Positions 8,672 to 15,436 of a DNA stretch of 28,128 bases are shown here, piece by piece (positions within the stretch are counted from its first letter, which is position 1; every line of letters starts with the position of its first letter). The notes beneath the pieces are model-generated. The model made no database searches and was not told the origin of the DNA. It saw only the letters and a list, made by a program, of their open reading frames with translations. Source of the DNA: RFTU01 sp046094505 (lineage in GTDB: Bacteria; Pseudomonadota; Gammaproteobacteria; Burkholderiales; Burkholderiaceae_C); assembly GCA_046094505.1 (NCBI GenBank), contig JBJTHN010000008.1, positions 1-28,128 of the forward strand. Reading direction: 5' to 3'. A program made the position numbers and the translations under genes.

Positions 8672-8882
8672 TGATCTCCTCCCAAGAACTGGACAGTCCA
8701 GACCTAGGGAGTCCGGCCGTTGGTGGAACCTTTGAATTGGCTGGCGAAGACCGCTGATGCGGCATCCGACAGGGCCGAATGGGGCCTCAGATGGTTGTAG
8801 TCCTGCCTGCAAGTTCCGATCTTGGCACGGGCGTCTTCAAGAGACATATACCAGTGCCCATTTAGGCATTCATCGCGGAAAC
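8672..8882 (-). mobile_element. IS3-family insertion sequence remnant (transposase C-terminus)
   Basis: The minus strand from 8880 to the TAG at 8706-8704 encodes 58 residues beginning FRDECLNGHWYMSLEDARAK and continuing with DYNHLRPHSALSD. This is the diagnostic C-terminal end of the DDE integrase-core transposase (OrfB) of IS3-family elements. The rest of the transposase, including the Asp-Asp-Glu core, and OrfA are missing: upstream of residue 1 the frame runs into a stop within six codons. The element end is probably near 8672, where TGATCTCC begins on the plus strand, as IS3 ends start with TG; I could not check it against a second inverted repeat because the other end is lost. It marks past transposition at the right border of the AT-rich island. 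Confidence 0.72.
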
Positions 8883-9088
8883 TGGCGGGGGCAGGTCACC
8901 TGTGCCGCACTCAGATTCGCAGTGGGGTCATAGAACCGTTGATCGTCGACAAAGGAGTAGCCTGTCGATGGTTCGTCATTGAGGACGATTGGCTCAGCGT
9001 GGCACTCGGGCACCAGCAGAGCGACATAAGGTGCCACTACCACCATCAAAGCTGTTTTGATGCACCCCAAACTTTCTCCCCAATCCAC
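8870..9088 (-). pseudogene. Short exported-protein-like frame truncated at the IS remnant
   Basis: A 72-codon minus-strand frame, opening with GTG at 9088 or an internal TTG/ATG. It has a hydrophobic segment (TALMVVVAPYVALLVPECHA) resembling a signal peptide with cleavage after CHA, followed by a short hydrophilic part (EPIVLNDEPSTGYSFVDDQ). The frame ends inside the transposase remnant, which supplies its last few codons (CPRQFPR). This suggests that insertion of, or recombination at, the element removed the 3' end. I do not recognise the family. It could also be a chance frame. It lies just downstream of, and on the same strand as, the phosphodiesterase gene. Confidence 0.28.
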
Positions 9089-9131
9089 CTGCTTACTGCA
9101 TGGCGGGTGGATGCAGCATTGAAAGTGCTGG

Positions 9132-9983
9132 TTAAGCCCCTGTACTCAGCGACTCAATTTGACGGTCAATCAGCTCTGGAACCCCCAACATCTGGGCTGA
9201 CGCGGAACTAAACCTTGCCCCAAACCGCAAAAACCCCAGCCGCCCCTGTGGCACCGCGAGCTGTTGCGCCCGTTCTGGGTAGCGCGGGGCCCACTCTTGA
9301 ATGAGGCTGAGCGTGAGTTCCTCGCCAGGAAACCTTAGTGCACTGGCCAGCACATCGGCCTCGACCACAAGCACCGCCATCTCGTCAAATGAGAGGTCGG
9401 GGCTCTCGGGCGATGGCGCGTGAGCTGCTGCACGTGAGTGCACTTCGGCCACGAAGCGTGGGTCGGTTCCTAGAATCAGCCGCTGAATCAACCCCCAGTC
9501 CTGTGCATCCAGCCCACACCGAGCAGCATGTGCACAGAACAAGTCGACAGAAGCCTGCTCGATTTGCCTGGGGAACTCATTGATCCGTCCATCGTGGCCG
9601 TAGTCATGCAGCAACATCGCAGCCAGGCACTGAAACTCCGCGATTGACAGGGGGTTCCCCAGCAGCCGCTCGCGCGCACACAACCGCCGCGCGCGCAGCA
9701 GGGTGGCCATGCTCACCACCGTATCGGCAGTGTGCAGTCGGTTGTGATACGGCGGCTCAGCAGCCTTGGCCTGCGCCGATTGACCGGCCTGCTCCACCAG
9801 GTGCGCGCAGTCCAACAACACAGCCAGGCGCTGCGCATGAAGGGCAGCTTCAACTGCTGTACCGGCCCCGCACAGCCACTGAACCGAGCCCGTTACAACC
9901 GCAGGCAAGCCCTTCCAGGGGCCAGCCCAACTGGCGCGAAGCGCTCCGTAAGCATGTTCCAGTTGAGGCAGCAGCTGGGCCAT
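9132..9983 (-). CDS. HD/class I-like cyclic nucleotide phosphodiesterase
   Basis: 283 residues, cytoplasmic. It carries YHNRLHTADTV (H80, H84), matching the HNxxHAxDV signature of the class I (eukaryote-type) 3',5'-cyclic nucleotide phosphodiesterase fold. LLHDYGHDG (H126, D127) matches the next metal site (HDxxHxG), and VVEAD (Asp210) is a candidate last metal ligand. These residues hold two divalent metals that hydrolyse cAMP or cGMP to the 5'-monophosphate. It starts at an ATG 15 bases after the stop of a cyclic-nucleotide-binding protein gene, so the two are probably co-transcribed. The position next to an adenylate cyclase gene fits a cAMP-degrading role. Which nucleotide is used cannot be settled from sequence; a more general HD phosphohydrolase is the alternative. 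Confidence 0.75.
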   Translation of the reverse strand: MAQLLPQLEHAYGALRASWAGPWKGLPAVVTGSVQWLCGAGTAVEAALHAQRLAVLLDCAHLVEQAGQSAQAKAAEPPYHNRLHTADTVVSMATLLRARRLCARERLLGNPLSIAEFQCLAAMLLHDYGHDGRINEFPRQIEQASVDLFCAHAARCGLDAQDWGLIQRLILGTDPRFVAEVHSRAAAHAPSPESPDLSFDEMAVLVVEADVLASALRFPGEELTLSLIQEWAPRYPERAQQLAVPQGRLGFLRFGARFSSASAQMLGVPELIDRQIESLSTGA

Positions 9984-9998
9984 TGGTTGGGCGCCTGT

Positions 9999-10349
9999 TC
10001 AAGCTGGCCGCCGCATGGCGTTGTGCATGCTTTGTTGAAGCATCAAGGCTTCCAACAAGGGGCGCAGCACCGGTGTTTGCTTTTCCATCAAGTCCTGCAA
10101 CTCAGCGGCGGTGATCTGCAGCAGCTGAACCTCGGTTTTGGCTCGCGCTGTCGCGCCTCGAATACCACCCGGCACCAAGGCTTGCTCACCGAGCGATTGG
10201 CCGGCACCCACCGTGGCAAACACGGCACCCGAAGCAGCGTCCATCAACTCGATCTCGCCCGCTTGTACCACGAACAAGGTGTTGGCCGGGTCTCCTGCCT
10301 TGAAGATCAAGTCTCCTTGGGCAACGGTTTGCTTGTTGAAGTCACTCAC
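9999..10349 (-). CDS. Single-domain cyclic-nucleotide-binding protein
   Basis: About 116 residues forming one cNMP-binding beta-roll (Crp/PKA-R type): QGDLIFKAGDPANTLFVVQAG at the start, then the phosphate-binding cassette GEQALVPGGIRGATARA, where GE and the later Arg match the residues that hold the cyclic phosphate and ribose in the family. No DNA-binding helix-turn-helix follows, so it is a sensor or adaptor domain rather than a Crp-type regulator. The start is taken as GTG at 10349-10347, which overlaps the TGA of the preceding gene (GTGA), a strong sign of translational coupling. A longer in-frame ATG upstream would overlap that gene by more than 80 bases and is unlikely. A phosphodiesterase gene follows directly. 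Confidence 0.75.
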   Translation of the reverse strand: MSDFNKQTVAQGDLIFKAGDPANTLFVVQAGEIELMDAASGAVFATVGAGQSLGEQALVPGGIRGATARAKTEVQLLQITAAELQDLMEKQTPVLRPLLEALMLQQSMHNAMRRPA

Positions 10350-10846
10350 TTGAGCACCTCCGGAATCTCTTTGATTCCAAGGGTTCGCATGGTGATGGTT
10401 CGGATCAGCCCGCGAAGCCCGGGAGGGCACTGGCGAATCATCGCTGCGATCGACGACACGTCGACCACCCGTGCCTCGACAGCCTCCACTGTCACATACG
10501 ACTTGCCGTATGGAAGCCCCGCCACGGCTTCAGCCACGCCGATCACGCCGCCGGGGCCGATGCGGTGCACCTTCTTGCCTTCGACAGCCAAGAGCTTTCC
10601 CGATACGATGAAGTAGGCCGCGTGAGCCGGATGCCCGGCCTGCACCACCCGTCTTTTGGCATCAAAGACTACGGCCTTGAGCACCCGAGATCCCCACAGC
10701 GTGAAATAAAGCCGCTCATCACTGGAGAGGGTGCCCGATTTGTAGGCCTGAAGACTGGCTGCCGAATATGGGTCGGTAACGCCCAGCGCCCTCAAGTTGG
10801 CCGTGGAAACTTCAAAGCCGGTGCCTACTTCAAGATCCTGGGTCAC
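10346..10846 (-). CDS. Cyclic-nucleotide-binding-like protein with degenerate cassette
   Basis: 166 residues, GTG start at 10846. Residues about 55-150 have the beta-roll pattern of cNMP-binding domains (RRVVQAGHPAHAAYFIVSGKL, then HRIGPGGVIGVAEAVAGLPY, then TVEAVEARVVDV). The expected GE[LI]AL and downstream Arg of the phosphate-binding cassette are replaced (GVIGVAEA...GKSYVTVEA). It may bind a different ligand, or none, and act structurally. An N-terminal extension of about 50 residues has no recognisable domain, and there is no helix-turn-helix. It is the first gene of a three-gene minus-strand unit with the second cNMP-binding protein (4-base overlap) and the phosphodiesterase. The fold call is moderate; ligand binding is uncertain. 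Confidence 0.65.
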   Translation of the reverse strand: MTQDLEVGTGFEVSTANLRALGVTDPYSAASLQAYKSGTLSSDERLYFTLWGSRVLKAVVFDAKRRVVQAGHPAHAAYFIVSGKLLAVEGKKVHRIGPGGVIGVAEAVAGLPYGKSYVTVEAVEARVVDVSSIAAMIRQCPPGLRGLIRTITMRTLGIKEIPEVLK

Positions 10847-11373
10847 GGGTGCTGGCCTTTCTCTTGGCGCTTGATGAAACGATGCTACCCGGATCAGGTC
10901 TTTTTCGGTACCCGCGTTTGCTCAAGTATCGTACAAGTTTCGGTGCTCCCCTTTAGTCCTCGACCACCTATGGTGACCTGAAGGTTGCGGAGGCTGCCTA
11001 CAAGGTGGAGCGGGCGGCTGAATAATTCCAGCGGCTGCGCTGTGCCGAGCCTACAGAGGAAGGCCCCGCCACGGCCCCAAAAGCGCCGCCAGAGCCCGAG
11101 GTGTACACAAAGCCATTGGGACCGTCCGGAAGTATCCGCACCTCAGGCGGTCTGAGTGGCACAGCGCCGGGGCAGCGCTCTTGCGCATCCCTAGCCATCA
11201 TGCGGTAGCGGGCGATGTAGGTGCGTCCGGGCCGACGAAGGTCGGCGACGCGCCAGAGGTAGAACCGTGCTTCATGCCTCCGAACAGCATCGGATGGGCC
11301 CGGCTCACGGGCTGAGCGGGTCGCCGACCGGTCCGCAGCGCTTACATCCGTGGTTACACCGTAACAGGGCAAG
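10847..11373. other. Mostly gene-free stretch between the cNMP unit and tRNA-Phe
   Basis: Apart from one doubtful frame listed separately, I see no gene here. On the plus strand a 22-residue open stretch (TTYGDLKVAEAAYKVERAAE, ending near 11024) has no start and may be a gene scrap. The promoter for the leftward cyclic-nucleotide-binding genes should lie just right of 10847, but no clear -35/-10 pair was found. The stretch looks like a decayed, recombined interval beside a tRNA gene. Confidence 0.4.
10998..11372 (-). pseudogene. Hypothetical protein or gene remnant next to tRNA-Phe
   Basis: A 124-codon minus-strand frame with ATG at 11372. Its middle part (RHEARFYLWRVADLRRPGRT then YIARYRMMARDAQERCPGAV) resembles small uncharacterised proteins of betaproteobacteria that carry an RYRM..EDA..-like stretch. 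The two ends look like low-complexity translation of GC-rich DNA. No ribosome-binding site is evident, and the start lies directly beside the presumed tRNA terminator. I cannot assign a function. It may be a relic of a former gene, or a spurious frame. Confidence 0.25.
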
Positions 11374-11398
11374 AAAAACGCCTTGGAGCCGCGAGGCG
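11374..11398 (-). terminator. Rho-independent terminator of tRNA-Phe
   Basis: Read on the minus strand: CGCCT, a ten-base loop, AGGCG, then TTTTTC. The 5-bp GC-rich stem followed directly by a T tract lies about 30 bases past the 3' end of the tRNA gene, as expected for its transcription terminator. Confidence 0.55.
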
Positions 11399-11427
11399 AT
11401 AGGGCATTGATTCTTAGAAAGAAATTT

Positions 11428-11503
11428 TGGTGGCCAAGGGCGGAATCGAACCACCGACACGCGGATTTTCAATCCGCTGCTCTACCAACTGAGCTACTTG
11501 GCC
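11428..11503 (-). tRNA. tRNA-Phe (anticodon GAA)
   Basis: A 76-base minus-strand gene starting GGCCAAGTAGCTCAGTTGG. The acceptor stem GGCCAAG pairs with CTTGGCC; the D arm holds AGCTCAGTTGGTAGAGC. The anticodon stem GCGGA/TCCGC encloses the loop TTGAAAA, giving anticodon GAA. The T arm contains GGTTCGATTCC. Discriminator A and an encoded CCA complete the 3' end (11431-11428). It lies 79 bases downstream of the SDR-fold protein gene and is followed by a terminator. Its 3' end points towards the accessory region at the left of the window, the usual orientation for an island integrated at a tRNA. Confidence 0.96.
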
Positions 11504-11582
11504 GAAGCCCAACAGTGTAGCCCAAGACCACCGGGCCGCGCCAAGCCACACGGTGGTGGCCGCATGCGGGCGCCGAGCACGC

Positions 11583-12296
11583 TCAGATCCCCTTCATCAA
11601 GCCGCCGTCGACCTTGATGTTTTCGCCGGTGATGTAGGCCGCACCGTCGGACACGAGGAAGGCGATGGTGGCGGCAATTTCCTCGGCTTGGCCGTACCGC
11701 TTCATGGGAACGCTGTCGCGCCGTTCGTCGGTTTGGGGCAGTGAATCAATCCAGCCCGGCAGCACGTTGTTGATTCGAACGCCGTCGGGAGCCAGGGTTT
11801 GGGCGGTGAGCTTGGTGTACGCGGCCAAGCCCGCGCGGAACACAGCCGACGTGGGAAACAGGGGGCTGGGTTCGAAGGCCCAAGCGGTGGAAATGTTGAC
11901 GATGGAACCGCTGCGGCGCGCCTGCATGTGCGGCGCCACGATACGCACCGCGCGCACCACATTGAGCAGGTACACCTCCATGCCGGTGCGCCACTGTTCG
12001 TCGCTGATTTCAAGGATAGGTGCGCGTGGGCCGTGCCCAGCACTGTTGACAAGCGTATCGATGCGACCCCAGCGCTGCAGGGCCTGATCCGCCAAGGAAC
12101 GGATGTCGCTGTCGTTCTGGTTCGAGCCCGTGACACACAGGCCGCCCAAGGTGTCGGCCAGCGCTTGGCCGCGGCCCGATGACGACAACAAGGCCACGCG
12201 AAAACCATCAGCCGCCAGACGGCGTGCCGCGGCTGCGCCCATGCCGCTGCCAGCCCCCACAACCAGGGCCACGCGTTCGGTTGCAGGTGTTTGCAT
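11583..12296 (-). CDS. SDR-fold protein with altered catalytic residues
   Basis: About 237 residues with a short-chain dehydrogenase/reductase Rossmann fold: the dinucleotide-binding motif VVGAGSGMG near the N-terminus, NSAGHG in place of the NNAG strand motif, NIS before the active site, and a C-terminal YITGENIKVDGG typical of the family. The active-site segment reads FPTSAVFRAGLAAYTK: aligning its RAGL with the usual KAGL puts Ser and Arg where the catalytic Tyr and Lys of YxxxK belong. The protein may thus bind a nucleotide cofactor without classical reductase activity, or use other residues. The start is taken as ATG at 12296 with a GGTGAG upstream; GTG at 12308 is also possible. It follows the response-regulator gene by about 30 bases and may share its transcript. 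Confidence 0.8.
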   Translation of the reverse strand: MQTPATERVALVVGAGSGMGAAAARRLAADGFRVALLSSSGRGQALADTLGGLCVTGSNQNDSDIRSLADQALQRWGRIDTLVNSAGHGPRAPILEISDEQWRTGMEVYLLNVVRAVRIVAPHMQARRSGSIVNISTAWAFEPSPLFPTSAVFRAGLAAYTKLTAQTLAPDGVRINNVLPGWIDSLPQTDERRDSVPMKRYGQAEEIAATIAFLVSDGAAYITGENIKVDGGLMKGI

Positions 12297-12325
12297 GGTG
12301 CTCACCACCGAGGCCGGCAGGCGCT

Positions 12326-13141
12326 TCAGCCGGCTTGCCGCTTGCTGCGGCTCAGGTCCACGCCCAGGTGCTTGAGCTTGCGGTACAGGTGGGTGCGTTC
12401 GAGCCCGGTTTTTTCGGCCACCCGGGTCATGCTGCCGTTTTCCTTGGCCAGGTGGTACTCGAAGTAGCTCTTTTCGAAGGCATCACGCGCCTCGCGCAGC
12501 GGACGATCGAGTTCGAAGCTTTGCTGGCTCGTGGGGCCTGTGGGGCTTGTCGGGCCGTTCGCGCTTGCGGTGGGGTTTGCCAAGCTGTAGCGCTCGGCAT
12601 CGGCCACGCCGCTGTTGCTGGCCGCAGCCGGGGCCCAGTGGTGGGCGTGGCCGCCTTCGTGGGCGCCCAGGCCTGGGCGGCTGGGTGTTGGGCTGGCCGT
12701 GCCGCTCAGGCCGGCTGCTGCGGCCTGTGCAGCGCTGACGGCGGGCTGCGTGCTGCCCGCGGTGGGGCGCGGGTCGGCGCTGCGGCTCAGGCCCTCTTCC
12801 ACTGCACGCAGCAGCTTTTGCAGCGTGACGGGCTTCTCCAGGAAGGCCGTGGCGCCAAACTTCATCGCTTCCACAGCCGTGTCGATGGTGCCGTGGCCTG
12901 ACATCATGATCACCGGCATGGTGAGCTGGCCCGTGCTGTTCCATTCCTTGAGCAGCGTGATGCCGTCCACATCGGGCATCCAGATGTCCAACAGCACAAG
13001 GTCGGGCTTGAGCTTTTCACGCAAGGCACGAGCATGCGCGGCGTCCTCAGCAGCCTCGACCGTGTGCCCTTCGTCAGAAAGGATCTCTGTCAGCAGCGCG
13101 CGGATGCCGAGTTCGTCGTCGACGACAAGTATGGTGGCCAT
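12326..13141 (-). CDS. NtrX-type response regulator without an AAA+ domain
   Basis: 271 residues. The receiver domain (about 1-120) starts MATILVVDDE (D8, D9) and has phosphoacceptor D52 in LLDIWMPDVDG, Ser81 in MMSGHG and Lys103 in FLEKP. A long Ala/Pro/Ser/Gly-rich linker (about 121-215) follows. The C-terminal Fis-type helix-turn-helix (about 220-266) includes MTRVAEKTGLERTHLYRKLK. The receiver and HTH closely resemble NtrX, but the central AAA+ sigma54-activating domain of about 240 residues is absent. It therefore cannot open sigma54 promoters in the usual way and probably regulates by DNA binding alone. It starts five bases after the stop of the NtrY-like kinase gene, its expected partner. 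Confidence 0.9.
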   Translation of the reverse strand: MATILVVDDELGIRALLTEILSDEGHTVEAAEDAAHARALREKLKPDLVLLDIWMPDVDGITLLKEWNSTGQLTMPVIMMSGHGTIDTAVEAMKFGATAFLEKPVTLQKLLRAVEEGLSRSADPRPTAGSTQPAVSAAQAAAAGLSGTASPTPSRPGLGAHEGGHAHHWAPAAASNSGVADAERYSLANPTASANGPTSPTGPTSQQSFELDRPLREARDAFEKSYFEYHLAKENGSMTRVAEKTGLERTHLYRKLKHLGVDLSRSKRQAG

Positions 13142-13146
13142 GTACC

Positions 13147-15429
13147 TCAGTGCGCCGGCTCGGGTGCCGTGGGGGCAGCCGCTGCAGTCGCCAGTTTTGA
13201 AAATGATAACGAAACCTGGGCCCCTTGCACCTCGGGTCCGTCCTGGGGGTGTTCGCGCCGGTTGCCCAGCCGGATGCGCGCGCCGTGCTCGTCGGCGATC
13301 TTGCGCACCACCGCCAGGCCCAGGCCGGTGCCCTTGGCCTTGGTGGTCACATAGGGCTCAAAGGCGCGCTTCATGACCTTTTCGGCGAACCCGGGGCCGT
13401 TGTCCAGCACCTTCAGCCGCACCGCACGGATGTGCTCGTCTTCGTTGCGGGCCGCTTCGGTTTGCAGGGTGACCTGCCCATCGGGCTGCGCCTCCACGGC
13501 GTCCAGCGCGTTTTGCGTGAGGTTGTGAATCACCTGGCGCAGTTGGGAGGCGTCCCCCATGATCATCGGCAGCCCGGGCGACAAGGCCAGGGTCAGCCGG
13601 CCCTGTTCCATGAGGGTGCCGTACAGGCCCGTGACCTCTCGCACCAGGGCGTTGAGGTCCAGCGGAGCCAGCTGCGCCGAGGGCAGCCGCGCATAGTCAC
13701 GGAAGTCGTTGACCAGGCGCTGCATGCCCTGCACCTGCGCCACGATGGTGGACACCGAGCGCGCCAGCAGCTGCTGGTCGGCCCCTTCAAGCTTGGCCTC
13801 TAGCTTGTGCTGCAGGCGTTCGGCCGACAGTTGAATGGGCGTCAGGGGGTTCTTGATCTCATGGGCCAGGCGCCGCGCCACCTCGCTCCAGGCGGCCGAA
13901 CGCTGTGCTGACATCACCTCGCTGATGTCGTCGAACACCATCAACCACTGGCCCAGGGGCAAGCGCGCACCACGGACCAGCAGGGTCAGGGCGTCTTGCT
14001 CGGTGCCGCTGATCTGCAGCTCGAAGGAGTCTTGCCAGTGGTCCCGCTCACCCGTCTCGGGGCTGTGGGCATGCAACTCGAAGCGGTTCCAGATGGCCTC
14101 GGCGAAGTCGAAAAGGCCCGGCACCTCTTCCAGGCCATGGCCGCGGTACACGGAAACCGGCAGCCGCAGGATGCGCGTGGCACCGGGGTTGACGGTGTCA
14201 ATGTGCCGCTGTGCGTCGAACACGATCACGCCAGCACTCAGGCTGTCCAAGATGGTCTGCAGCCGCGTGCGTCCGGTTTCCAGCTGCAGCAGGCTGCCCT
14301 GCAGCTCGGTGCGCGCCTGGCGCAGCTGCTCGGTCATGTCGGCAAAGCTGCGGGTCAGGCCGCCCACTTCGTCTTTCGAGGCGAACACCGGCTTGGTGCT
14401 GAGGTCGCCGGCGGCCACCTGGCGCATGCCGTCGGCCAACAACAGCAAGGGCTTGGCCAACTGCTGGCCCAACACCGCGGCCAGGATGACAGCCCCCAGC
14501 ACGGTCAGGATCAGGGACAGGGTGAGGGTGCCGATGTAGATTTTTCGCAGGCCGTCCCGTGCCAAGGCCCGCTGCTGGTACTCGGTGTAGGCGGCCTGAA
14601 TCGCCAAGGCATTGCGCACCAGGCCGGCCGGCACCCGCTGCGTGGCCATCAGGTAGCGCGCCTCTTCCATCAAGCCCAGCTGCCGCCCCGGCAGCACCGC
14701 CATGGCCCGCACGCGCACACCCTGCAGTGCAGCGGCCGAGCTGTCTTCAGCGGTTCCGGCTTCCTCCAAGCCCTCCAGCTGGCTGAGGTAGGGCCCTTGC
14801 CGCGCCTGGCGCAGCTGTGCAGCAGACGGACGCTCGGTGAGCAGGTTGGCCGCCTGGCCGCTGCTGGCCGACAACAAGGCCTGCCCGTTGGGGCCCAACA
14901 CCACCACCTCATCGGCTTCCAGCTGCGCGCGAACCCGCTCCAGTTGACGCACGGTCAGGGCGGCCTCCTGGTCGGCCAGGCGCAAAGCCTCTTCGCGGGT
15001 GCGCCGCCCCAGCTCACTGGCGGTGTCTTCCAGGGTGCCCTTGCCCAGCGAAAGCCCGGCGTCCAGCGCCACTTGCACACGTTCGTCGAACCAGCTGTCG
15101 ATGCTGCGCGAGACGAATTGGTAGCTCACCAGGTACAGCAGCAGCCCCGGCACCACGCCCACCAAGGCGAAGATGCCAGCCAGCTTGGTCAACAGCAGGC
15201 TGCCGAACTTGCGACGCTTCGTTCGCACGGCCAGGCGCACCGCCGCGATGACGATCACCAGGGCCAGCACCACGGCCACCGCCACGTTGATCCGGAAGAG
15301 CCACAGCACCTGCGCCTCGGAGATGGGCAGCACCTCGCTGGTCAAAGCCAAGGCAAAGAACACCACCAACACCAGTGCGGTGACCACCACCGCAGCCAGG
15401 GCCCAGGCCCAACGAGCCTGTTTGCTCAT
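13147..15429 (-). CDS. ntrY: NtrY-like membrane sensor histidine kinase
   Basis: 760 residues from the ATG at 15429 (MSKQARWAWA). A longer in-frame start would run deep into the upstream gene and is rejected. Three TM segments lie near residues 9-28, 45-65 and 82-102, with a long extracytoplasmic loop (about 105-295) and a fourth TM at 297-320. HAMP is about 321-375 and PAS about 385-500. The His kinase core has phosphoacceptor His523 (RLAHEIKNPLTPIQLSAERL), N box NLTQNALDAVE (636-646), G1 DNGPG (676-680) and G2 GTGLGL (700-705). This is the NtrY architecture. It should phosphorylate the regulator encoded five bases downstream. The order rsmB, DUF4390, kinase, regulator is known in Burkholderiales; the physiological signal is not evident from sequence. 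Confidence 0.9.
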   Translation of the reverse strand: MSKQARWAWALAAVVVTALVLVVFFALALTSEVLPISEAQVLWLFRINVAVAVVLALVIVIAAVRLAVRTKRRKFGSLLLTKLAGIFALVGVVPGLLLYLVSYQFVSRSIDSWFDERVQVALDAGLSLGKGTLEDTASELGRRTREEALRLADQEAALTVRQLERVRAQLEADEVVVLGPNGQALLSASSGQAANLLTERPSAAQLRQARQGPYLSQLEGLEEAGTAEDSSAAALQGVRVRAMAVLPGRQLGLMEEARYLMATQRVPAGLVRNALAIQAAYTEYQQRALARDGLRKIYIGTLTLSLILTVLGAVILAAVLGQQLAKPLLLLADGMRQVAAGDLSTKPVFASKDEVGGLTRSFADMTEQLRQARTELQGSLLQLETGRTRLQTILDSLSAGVIVFDAQRHIDTVNPGATRILRLPVSVYRGHGLEEVPGLFDFAEAIWNRFELHAHSPETGERDHWQDSFELQISGTEQDALTLLVRGARLPLGQWLMVFDDISEVMSAQRSAAWSEVARRLAHEIKNPLTPIQLSAERLQHKLEAKLEGADQQLLARSVSTIVAQVQGMQRLVNDFRDYARLPSAQLAPLDLNALVREVTGLYGTLMEQGRLTLALSPGLPMIMGDASQLRQVIHNLTQNALDAVEAQPDGQVTLQTEAARNEDEHIRAVRLKVLDNGPGFAEKVMKRAFEPYVTTKAKGTGLGLAVVRKIADEHGARIRLGNRREHPQDGPEVQGAQVSLSFSKLATAAAAPTAPEPAH

Positions 15430-15436
15430 GCCGGCC

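Noticed and set aside
8822..9211. 129-codon plus-strand open frame over the IS remnant
   Set aside because: It is antisense to the transposase C-terminus and crosses the recombination junction into the phosphodiesterase gene end; no domain.
1..11427. Direct repeat of the tRNA-Phe 3' end as an attachment site
   Set aside because: No second copy of the tRNA end was spotted by eye left of the gene in this window.
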